From contig JAIVFU010000249.1 of the NCBI GenBank assembly GCA_020829485.1, forward strand, positions 1 to 6,538: DNA of 6,538 nt, in the 5' to 3' direction. Source of the stretch: Nostoc sp. CHAB 5834. Its GTDB lineage: Bacteria > Cyanobacteriota > Cyanobacteriia > Cyanobacteriales > Nostocaceae. The position numbers and the translations under genes are program-made. Under the pieces are notes generated by a model that did no database searches, was not told the DNA's origin, and saw only the letters and a program-made list of their open reading frames with translations. This document shows, in pieces, positions 1 to 5,829 of this stretch (position 1 is its first letter; every line of letters begins with the position of its first letter).

Positions 1-994
1 GAATATGATTTTCGTCAAATAAGACCGCTTCAAAATATAGAGGTAATGATTTTGCAAGTGTGCCCATAATCCGAATATTTATTGAATTACCTTCTCCTGA
101 TATGCGAAGATAGTCAGATGCAGACCCATTCACCCATATTCCTGTGATTGTTATATCAGAGTGCAGTTTTGTTATTTTATCGGTAATTAATCCACCTTCG
201 TTATAATTTAATGATAGGTAGCGATCTGTTGCTTCTGTTGTTGACCCAGCAAAAGCCAGTTCACCATTAGCAATAATTACTCCGGTTGAACACAAACTTT
301 TTACTGCTCCAATATTATGGCTTACAAACAATACAGTCCTGCCCTCATTTCGACTTACATCCTGCATCTTACCAATTGCTTTCTTTTGGAACTCAGCATC
401 CCCTACTGCCAGGACTTCATCGACTATTAATATTTCAGGATCAAGATGCGCTGCAACAGAGAAGCCCAGACGAACGGTCATACCACTAGAGTAGCGTTTC
501 ACCGGTGTGTCTATATACCGTTCACATCCAGAGAAATCGATTATCTCATCTAACTTAGTTCGAATCTCCCGTTTCGTCATCCCTAAAATAGCACCGTTCA
601 GGAATATGTTTTCGCGGCCTGTTAGCTCAGGATGAAAGCCCGTTCCCACCTCAAGCAGACTTCCAATACGACCGTTGTAGTCTACTTGCCCTGTTGTAGG
701 GCCTGTTACCTTAGAAAGAATTTTGAGTAATGTAGATTTGCCCGCCCCGTTTTCCCCGATGATACCAAGCACTTCGCCAGGCATTACTTCAAAGTTGATG
801 TTTTTGAGCGCCCAAACGTAATCGCTTTCGCCTTTATTTCGTCGGTTATTAGCTTCTCCTATTTTAAGGAATGGGTCTTCTTTACCCTGTATCCGGTATA
901 ACCACCGTTGAAAATCGTCACGTACAGTTCCCGTACCAATTGTACCTAATCGGTACTGCTTGGATAAATTTTCTACTCTTATAATGGGTTTCAT
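1..994 (-). CDS. wzt: ABC transporter ATP-binding protein, polysaccharide export (Wzt type), 3'-truncated by window edge
   Basis: This is the nucleotide-binding subunit of a polysaccharide exporter; it would hydrolyse ATP at the inner membrane face to drive lipid-linked glycan through the Wzm channel encoded at 2215-3066. The frame opens with ATG at 994 and stays open for 331 codons to base 1, so the stop lies outside. The start MKPIIRVENLSKQYRLG is typical of the family. Visible motifs: Walker A GENGAGKST (80-88), ABC signature YSSGM (168-172), Walker B ILIVDE (188-193), D-loop VGDAEF (197-202) and the switch histidine in SHN (His226). The segment LLEVGTGFHPELTGREN (113-129) is characteristic of Wzt/TagH-type ATPases. 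From about residue 255 the protein leaves the ATPase fold and becomes beta-rich, as expected for the start of a Wzt C-terminal glycan-binding domain; this is inferred, because most of it is missing. Full-length relatives have roughly 400 or more residues. GC falls from about 45% (361-960) to 37% (1-360). No Shine-Dalgarno is seen upstream. Confidence 0.95.
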   Translation of the reverse strand, partial: MKPIIRVENLSKQYRLGTIGTGTVRDDFQRWLYRIQGKEDPFLKIGEANNRRNKGESDYVWALKNINFEVMPGEVLGIIGENGAGKSTLLKILSKVTGPTTGQVDYNGRIGSLLEVGTGFHPELTGRENIFLNGAILGMTKREIRTKLDEIIDFSGCERYIDTPVKRYSSGMTVRLGFSVAAHLDPEILIVDEVLAVGDAEFQKKAIGKMQDVSRNEGRTVLFVSHNIGAVKSLCSTGVIIANGELAFAGSTTEATDRYLSLNYNEGGLITDKITKLHSDITITGIWVNGSASDYLRISGEGNSINIRIMGTLAKSLPLYFEAVLFDENHI

Positions 995-1054
995 TCTATC
1001 ACTTAACAACTAACAAATTATGGCCCGCTTTTTTTCTTTACGACCGAAAGGCTG
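995..1054 (-). other. Intergenic gap between the acyltransferase stop and the wzt start
   Basis: Sixty bases without a gene. On the minus strand it holds an A-rich run (GAAAAAAAGCGGG) and an AT-rich stretch running into ATG 994. I see no Shine-Dalgarno and no hairpin strong enough to be a terminator, so readthrough into wzt is the simplest reading. Confidence 0.5.
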
Positions 1055-2152
1055 CTAACTAACGCTATTAATTTGCAAATTAGAACTTTTTATAACCGAG
1101 AATTTATCTTTGTATTTTAAAAAAGGTTTTTCCAAGTACTCATATGAAAGGTATGCTAATCCGATCGTTATTGTTATCACGCTCGAGTATGCAAGTATGT
1201 TTTTTAATACATCGCCCAAAAGTAACCCTTTAATTACTGGTGATATCAGTAAGATAACCATAGGGTGTATCACATATATACCGTAAGATATTTTGCCAAT
1301 AAAATTCAACACTGGCAATTCCAGACTTATCACTTTATTACTAGAGCTTACTTGTTCAGCAATTAGTATTAGTGATATTATCGAGAAAAATTCATGCGAA
1401 ATAGTAGCTGGAATTTGTATCAATCCAAACCCTATAAGTACAAAAAAAGCCCAGGACAATAATTGCAATACTTTCCAATTAAAAAATTTTAAATACTTAT
1501 CTTGATAGTAAAAAATAGACCCTACGGCTCCAACTATCATACAATGGAATCTCGTTGCACTTAAAAAGCGATAACTCACTGATTCTTTACCTAAAAAATA
1601 CCAAAACAAAAGCTTACTGGATAAAATCACCATTAACAGAATTAATGAGCAAACAATTAACTTACCCCTTGAAATTTTCACAAACCAAGGCCAAAATATA
1701 TAAAACTGTTCCTCAACTCCTATACTCCAATAATGAACAAGTAGCAAAATGCCTTCATTAATTACGAACGGAATATTAGCAGCAAAAAATAAATACCAGT
1801 AAAAATTAGAAGACAACTCAGAATTGCTACTGCGAGAAAAAACAATCAAAACAAGATAAGCAAAAATATAGCCATAGTATAATGGCCATATTCTCAGTAT
1901 TCTTCTCATGTAGAAATTTCTTACACTTATAGGTGACTTATCTTTTTCTAACAATAACAAATATGTAATTAAAAACCCACTAATTACAAAAAAAAGTGTT
2001 ACCCCAAACTCAGCTAAAGGTAGTCGAAACGAATGTTTTAACCCAAAATCAGCAATTCCAGGCATCACAACATGTGAGATTAAGACAGACAAAGCTGCTA
2101 TAGCCCTTAAGCCATTTAATCCAGTCAAGTATAAAATTTTTTCTTTTTTCAT
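1055..2152 (-). CDS. Acyltransferase-3 family membrane O-acyltransferase (OafA-like)
   Basis: A polytopic inner-membrane protein of the acyltransferase-3 (OafA/YrhL) family, which usually moves an acetyl group from cytoplasmic acetyl-CoA onto sugars of surface glycans. I place the start at ATG 2152, giving 365 residues, normal for the family; a TTG at 2164 would add only four residues. Numbered from that TTG, the family R-x10-H motif is Arg20/His31. It is followed by FFVISGFLIT (58-67), RRILRIWPLYY (87-97), WSIGVEEQFY (146-155), ISYGIYVIHP (292-301) and a final YEYLEKP (341-347). Many hydrophobic segments lie between these, consistent with about ten membrane helices. It sits about 62 bases after the permease stop and 60 bases before the ATPase start, splitting the wzm-wzt pair. 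Its GC is about 31% (counted over 1081-1620), far below wzm, which points to separate acquisition. The acceptor sugar and acyl group cannot be read from sequence. Stop codon is TAG. Confidence 0.93.
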   Translation of the reverse strand: MKKEKILYLTGLNGLRAIAALSVLISHVVMPGIADFGLKHSFRLPLAEFGVTLFFVISGFLITYLLLLEKDKSPISVRNFYMRRILRIWPLYYGYIFAYLVLIVFSRSSNSELSSNFYWYLFFAANIPFVINEGILLLVHYWSIGVEEQFYIFWPWFVKISRGKLIVCSLILLMVILSSKLLFWYFLGKESVSYRFLSATRFHCMIVGAVGSIFYYQDKYLKFFNWKVLQLLSWAFFVLIGFGLIQIPATISHEFFSIISLILIAEQVSSSNKVISLELPVLNFIGKISYGIYVIHPMVILLISPVIKGLLLGDVLKNILAYSSVITITIGLAYLSYEYLEKPFLKYKDKFSVIKSSNLQINSVS

Positions 2153-2214
2153 TGATGTAAACAACCCGATAATTATATCGACCTCTACATTTTAGATTAG
2201 AATAATTGGTTAGC
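2153..2214 (-). other. AT-rich gap between wzm and the acyltransferase gene
   Basis: Sixty-two AT-rich bases mark the change from the GC-rich wzm gene to the AT-rich acyltransferase gene. A short inverted repeat (CGATA and TATCG around four bases, 2167-2180) is present but too weak to call. No flanking direct repeat or insertion-sequence end is evident, so there is no visible scar of how the acyltransferase gene arrived. Confidence 0.45.
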
Positions 2215-3066
2215 TTATACAGTATCCATAAAGTTTTTCTCCGTTTTATTAAACATGAGTAAGCCTATCAGAAATACAACAATGGTGAAACCTAGCGAGT
2301 ATCCCAATAGGCCCCAGGTGAAACTACCTGTTCCCAAAAACCCGTATTTGAATGTTTCGATGACGCCTGTCATTGGATTAGCCAGCATAATTGGTTGGTA
2401 TTTGGCGGGAACGGCAGACAATGGCAGAATCACCGGGGTAGCATACATTAATAATTGTACGCCAAACTCGACGAGGTACTGCAAATCGCGATACCGGGTA
2501 GTCATAGCTGAGACGAGCATCCCCAGCCCCAGCCCCATGAAACCCATGATGACGATGAGTAGCGGCATGAGCAACAGAGTACTGTTGGGATACAGCGGGT
2601 AACCCCGCAGGGCGAAGTAACCGTATAAAAGCAGAAAGAGAATGAGCCCAATACCAAACTGAATCAGGTTGCTGATTACAATCGACAGCGGCATAACCGC
2701 CCTTGGGAAGTATACTTTACCGAACAAACCCGCATTAGCCGTAAACGTATTGGATGTTGATCGAAGGCAGTTTGCAAAATAATTCCACGCCGTTACGCCA
2801 GCCAAATAAAACAGAATTGGCGGAGCACCATCGGTCGAAAGTTCGGCCATACCGCCGAAGACAATGGCCATGACTGCGGTTTGAAAGATTGGCTGGATAA
2901 AGAACCAGAGCGGTCCCAGGACAGTCTGCTTGAACTTGGAAACAAAGTCCCGACGGACGAATAGCATGAGCAGGTCCCGATACCGCCAGATCTCGGCTAA
3001 TCGAAGATCGAATAAGCTATCCTTCGGTGTTATAGAATGAGAATATGTTTCTTTATCGGCTATCAC
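2215..3066 (-). CDS. wzm: ABC-2 type polysaccharide export permease (Wzm type)
   Basis: The membrane subunit of the exporter that pairs with the ATPase at 1-994 and forms the channel for lipid-linked polysaccharide. It has 283 residues, normal for the family. A soluble amino end (1-50) with an amphipathic YRDLLMLFVRRDF stretch leads into KFKQTVLGPLWFFIQP (45-60). Hydrophobic segments follow at about 57-73, 83-100, 126-150, 164-188, 200-216 and 252-272. The GLFGKVYFPRAVMP stretch (113-126) and YRDLQYLVEFGVQLLMYATPV (192-212, quoted in part by key residues) are typical of O-antigen ABC-2 permeases, as is NPMTGVIETFKYGFLG (230-245). The start is GTG: the frame is closed by TGA five codons upstream (3079-3081) and the next Met is residue 34, inside conserved sequence. 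No Shine-Dalgarno is visible. The gap to wbpB is 28 bases, consistent with one transcript. GC is about 52% over 2401-2640. Confidence 0.95.
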   Translation of the reverse strand: MIADKETYSHSITPKDSLFDLRLAEIWRYRDLLMLFVRRDFVSKFKQTVLGPLWFFIQPIFQTAVMAIVFGGMAELSTDGAPPILFYLAGVTAWNYFANCLRSTSNTFTANAGLFGKVYFPRAVMPLSIVISNLIQFGIGLILFLLLYGYFALRGYPLYPNSTLLLMPLLIVIMGFMGLGLGMLVSAMTTRYRDLQYLVEFGVQLLMYATPVILPLSAVPAKYQPIMLANPMTGVIETFKYGFLGTGSFTWGLLGYSLGFTIVVFLIGLLMFNKTEKNFMDTV

Positions 3067-3094
3067 TAGGTATAATGTTCAGTCAGTATAATTA

Positions 3095-4057
3095 TTATTG
3101 CGGTACAACAGTACGCTGGCGGCTATTGACGAATGGGTGGTAGTCGCTATTAAGTGGCGTTAGACTGGCGTTTCGGATGTGATGGACAATCTCGATGGAA
3201 GGGCTAGCTTCGAGTAAGCCAAATCCGGCACCAGACAGAATGTGTTCGTAGCTGTGGTTATGGAGATCGGTGAAGCCATCGCTGAACTCAATCTCTTCGC
3301 CTTCGATTTGCAACGAGCGGTAAGTGCGTTTGTTTGCCAGCTTTACAGACTCAGGCAGGGCCTCGTAGTCGGTGCTCAAAAACCAGCGAACTCTGGCCTT
3401 CTCCAGTTCCAGATAGCCAGCTGCATTGTTTTCTTCCCGTAAATGCACCCGGTTCAGAGCCACCGGACCAAAAATCCAGGTTAGCATATCGAAAAAATGA
3501 ACCCCGATGTTGGTAGCAATGCCCCCTGACTTGCTGGCATCCCCTTTCCAACTGATGTTATACCATTTACCTCTGGAAGTGATGTACGCCAGATCTAGGT
3601 CATAGATCTTATCGGCAGGGCCTTCGTCAATACGTCTCTTCAGCGCAATAATACTGGGGTGCAATCTTAGCTGCAAAATATTAAAGACTCGTTTACCCGT
3701 TTCCCGTTCCATCTCGGCCAGAGCGTCGATATTCCATGGGTTGAGTACCAGTGGTTTCTCGCAGATCACATCGGCACCACTCCGCAGCCCAAAGCGTATA
3801 TGTGCATCGTGCAGGTAATTTGGACTACAAATACTAACATAATCAACAGGATTGCCTTCCCGGCGCAGCTTATCTACTTGCCGATCGAAACGTTCGAATT
3901 CGGTAAAAAAGTCAGCTTCAGGAAAGTAACTGTCCATCACCCCAACTGAGTCGAACTTATCGAATGCCGTAACTAACTGGTTACCGGTATCTTTAATGGC
4001 TTTCAGATGGCGTGGGGCAATAAAACCAGCAGCACCGATCAATGCAAATCGTTTCAT
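3095..4057 (-). CDS. wbpB: UDP-N-acetylglucosaminuronate 3-dehydrogenase, Gfo/Idh/MocA family (WbpB/WlbA type)
   Basis: Predicted to oxidise C3 of UDP-GlcNAc-uronic acid to the 3-keto sugar with bound NAD; in characterised WbpB/WlbA systems the cofactor is recycled using 2-oxoglutarate made by the aminotransferase. The 320 residues begin with a Rossmann motif, [20 protein letters not shown], close to my memory of Pseudomonas WbpB along its length. Other landmarks are [13 protein letters not shown] (71-83), VICEKPL (97-103) with catalytic-type Lys101, NILQLRLHP (126-134), YITSRGKWY (158-166), [15 protein letters not shown] (178-192) with catalytic-type His187, and [20 protein letters not shown] (246-265). 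The numbering fits the Lys101 and His185 I recall for WlbA. Its ATG overlaps the wbpD stop by four bases (ATGA), and the upstream stretch is pyrimidine-rich, so coupled translation is likely. A general Gfo/Idh oxidoreductase is the fallback, but the neighbouring aminotransferase and acetyltransferase make the specific call strong. Confidence 0.93.
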   Translation of the reverse strand: MKRFALIGAAGFIAPRHLKAIKDTGNQLVTAFDKFDSVGVMDSYFPEADFFTEFERFDRQVDKLRREGNPVDYVSICSPNYLHDAHIRFGLRSGADVICEKPLVLNPWNIDALAEMERETGKRVFNILQLRLHPSIIALKRRIDEGPADKIYDLDLAYITSRGKWYNISWKGDASKSGGIATNIGVHFFDMLTWIFGPVALNRVHLREENNAAGYLELEKARVRWFLSTDYEALPESVKLANKRTYRSLQIEGEEIEFSDGFTDLHNHSYEHILSGAGFGLLEASPSIEIVHHIRNASLTPLNSDYHPFVNSRQRTVVPQ

Positions 4058-4629
4058 GAGAGAGGGTAGAGTTTACCATTGGTGAGCGTATATCGCGTAC
4101 CGCTTTCGGGACAAACAGCGATACCGTTCGGGTCAAAGCTAAGGCGATGGCCATACTCGCTGATCCAGCCGAGTTGCCGCGCCGGATTGCCTATCACGAG
4201 GGCGTAAGGCGGAACCGTTTTCGTTACCACAGCGCCCGCGCCAATAAAGGCATATTCTCCAATATCGTGTCCGCATACAATTGTAGCGTTGGCTCCAATA
4301 CTGGCTCCCTTACCTACGTGCGTTTTGAGGTATTGACCCCGCCGATTTATGGCACTTCGGGGGTTATTGACGTTCGTAAAGACCATCGATGGTCCTAGAA
4401 ACACATCGTCGTCGCAGGTAACGCCCGTATAGATGGATACATTATTCTGGACTTTCACGTTGTTTCCCAGCACAACATCGGGTGAGATCACTACATTTTG
4501 GCCTATGTTACAACGTTCGCCCAAGGTACAATTCGGCATGATATGTGAGAAATGCCAGATTTTGGTACCCTCACCAATGACGCACCCATCGTCGATTATA
4601 GCAGTGGGATGGATATATACAGCGTTCAA
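4054..4629 (-). CDS. wbpD: UDP-2-acetamido-3-amino-2,3-dideoxyglucuronate N-acetyltransferase (WbpD/WlbB type)
   Basis: Predicted to acetylate the 3-amino group made by the neighbouring aminotransferase, using acetyl-CoA, yielding the 2,3-diacetamido uronic acid nucleotide. The 191 residues form a left-handed beta-helix of hexapeptide repeats from about 8 to 150, such as [23 protein letters not shown] and [21 protein letters not shown]. Family landmarks are HPTAIIDDG (7-15), [11 protein letters not shown] (60-70), [14 protein letters not shown] (79-92), [16 protein letters not shown] (145-160) and a C-terminal [12 protein letters not shown] (171-182), all close to the WbpD pattern I remember. 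The start is TTG at 4629: the frame is closed by TAA two codons upstream, the next Met is residue 30, and five residues before the HP motif agrees with WbpD. That upstream TAA is also the wbpE stop, so both genes share a frame and are separated by TAA-CTA-TTG. No Shine-Dalgarno is seen, so initiation probably depends on ribosomes finishing wbpE. It overlaps wbpB by four bases. Confidence 0.93.
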   Translation of the reverse strand: MNAVYIHPTAIIDDGCVIGEGTKIWHFSHIMPNCTLGERCNIGQNVVISPDVVLGNNVKVQNNVSIYTGVTCDDDVFLGPSMVFTNVNNPRSAINRRGQYLKTHVGKGASIGANATIVCGHDIGEYAFIGAGAVVTKTVPPYALVIGNPARQLGWISEYGHRLSFDPNGIAVCPESGTRYTLTNGKLYPLS

Positions 4630-4632
4630 TAG

Positions 4633-5775
4633 TTATGCAAAATAAGAAGTTACGGTTTCAGTAATATAGCCGATCTGGGAGTCGGTTAATTCAGTATGCA
4701 TGGGCAACGAAAGCACGCGTTCGCACAGGTCATGGGTTACAGCTAAGTCGCCAACAACCCGGCCAATCTGCTGATAGGCTTTCTGGTGATTTAGCGATAT
4801 AGGATAATATATCATGCTGGGAATTCCTTTTTTCTGGAGGAAATCTTTCAATCCATCACGTTTGTTAGCGGGCACTTTAATTGTGTACTGATGGAATACA
4901 TGTGTTGAATAGGGAGCCCGATACGGAATATCAATCTCGTGAACACCAGCTAAAAGTTCATCATACTGACGAGCAGAGCGCTGACGGTTATCTGTATACG
5001 TCGAAAGGTTTTTCAGCTTTTCGATAAGTATGCTTGCCTGAATAGAGTCGAGCCGGGAGTTAATGCCAACAAGTTCGTGCTCATATTTCCGGGCCTGGCC
5101 GTGGCTAGCCATCATGCGTACTTTCCGCGCCAGCACTTCACTGGCCGAAAAAACAGCTCCGCCATCACCAAAGCAGCCCAGATTTTTAGACGGGAAAAAT
5201 GAGGTCGTTCCTAAATCACCCATGGCCCCGGTAGCACATGTAGTGCCGTCCCTGAATGTATACCTGGCACCTATCGCCTGCGCGGCATCCTCAACAACGG
5301 CGATACCCTGTGCCTGGCAACATTGCAGAATACCAGCCATATCGGCACACTGGCCAAACAAATGAACGGGCACGACCAGTTTGGTCCGTGGGGTAATGGC
5401 TTCATCGACCAGTTGCTGGTTGATCGTGAATGTTTGCGGATCAACATCGATGATGACTGGCTTGAGGCCGAGCAAAGCAATAACTTCAGCAGTAGCGATG
5501 TAGGTAAAAGCAGGCACAATCACTTCATCGCCGGGCTTCAAATCAAGTGACATCATCGCTAATTGCAGCGCATCGGTACCATTGGCACAGGATACTACAT
5601 GCGGTATGGTGAGATACGTTGCCAGTTGCTGTTCAAAACTGCTGACCTGAGGGCCTTTAATAAAAGTAGTCGCGTCAATGCAAGCCTGAATAGCAGCGTC
5701 AATAGCGACCTTACTTTTCAAGTATTGACTTTTCAGGTCAACCATTTGGATATTCCCCACGTAATCTTTTTTCAT
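4633..5775 (-). CDS. wbpE: PLP-dependent sugar aminotransferase, DegT/DnrJ/EryC1/StrS family (WbpE/WlbC type)
   Basis: Predicted to transfer an amino group from glutamate to the 3-keto sugar made by the dehydrogenase, giving UDP-2-acetamido-3-amino uronic acid. ATG 5775 gives 380 residues, normal for the family, and has a purine-rich Shine-Dalgarno eight bases upstream. A TTG at 5820 would add 15 mostly basic residues (AVTYTTRRRGKAKS) without support. Numbered from that TTG, visible landmarks are MVDLKSQY (26-33), GTDALQLAM (81-89) of the PLP-phosphate site, PAFTYIATAEVI (103-114), VEDAAQAIGA (177-186) with Asp178 for the pyridine nitrogen, SFFPSKNLGCFGDGGAVFS (207-225) with Schiff-base Lys212, and INSRLDSIQAS (253-263). 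The C-terminal domain carries HVFHQYTIKVP and YYPISLNHQKAY. The precise substrate is inferred from the adjacent wbpD and wbpB; alone, the sequence would support only a 3- or 4-keto sugar aminotransferase. The stop TAA lies three bases before the wbpD TTG. Confidence 0.92.
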   Translation of the reverse strand: MKKDYVGNIQMVDLKSQYLKSKVAIDAAIQACIDATTFIKGPQVSSFEQQLATYLTIPHVVSCANGTDALQLAMMSLDLKPGDEVIVPAFTYIATAEVIALLGLKPVIIDVDPQTFTINQQLVDEAITPRTKLVVPVHLFGQCADMAGILQCCQAQGIAVVEDAAQAIGARYTFRDGTTCATGAMGDLGTTSFFPSKNLGCFGDGGAVFSASEVLARKVRMMASHGQARKYEHELVGINSRLDSIQASILIEKLKNLSTYTDNRQRSARQYDELLAGVHEIDIPYRAPYSTHVFHQYTIKVPANKRDGLKDFLQKKGIPSMIYYPISLNHQKAYQQIGRVVGDLAVTHDLCERVLSLPMHTELTDSQIGYITETVTSYFA

Positions 5776-5783
5776 ACTTTTTG

Positions 5784-5794
5784 CCTTACCTCTT
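5784..5794 (-). promoter_or_regulatory. Ribosome binding site of wbpE
   Basis: On the minus strand this reads AAGAGGTAAGG, ending eight bases before ATG 5775. It is the only clear Shine-Dalgarno-like element next to a start in the window, and it decides the wbpE start in favour of ATG 5775 over TTG 5820. Confidence 0.6.
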
Positions 5795-5829
5795 CGCCTG
5801 GTTGTGTACGTTACGGCCAACTCATCCGA

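Noticed and set aside
286..489. A 67-codon open frame on the plus strand near the left end
   Set aside because: The opposite strand here encodes the ATPase motifs (Walker B, D-loop, switch histidine), so this is a shadow frame.
1014..1020. TAATTTG on the minus strand before wzt, resembling the Bacteroidota -7 element (TAnnTTTG)
   Set aside because: It is one base short of the consensus spacing and has no TTG-type -33 partner at the right distance.
1031..1054. Possible terminator after the acyltransferase stop (CCTTTCGG followed by an A-rich run)
   Set aside because: The stem would be only about two base pairs, and the tail on the transcribed strand is A-rich, not T-rich.
2167..2180. Short inverted repeat, and a TATAAT-like string, before the acyltransferase gene
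   Set aside because: A five-base stem is within chance for AT-rich DNA. TATAAT is not the Bacteroidota promoter consensus and no partner element is placed correctly.
2255..2602. A 115-codon open frame on the plus strand over wzm
   Set aside because: It is antisense to a complete permease gene and has low-complexity, unrecognisable content; it is a shadow of the real gene.
5776..5820. TTG at 5820 as the wbpE start
   Set aside because: It would add a basic, unconserved 15-residue tail; ATG 5775 has a well-spaced ribosome binding site and fits the family's usual amino end.
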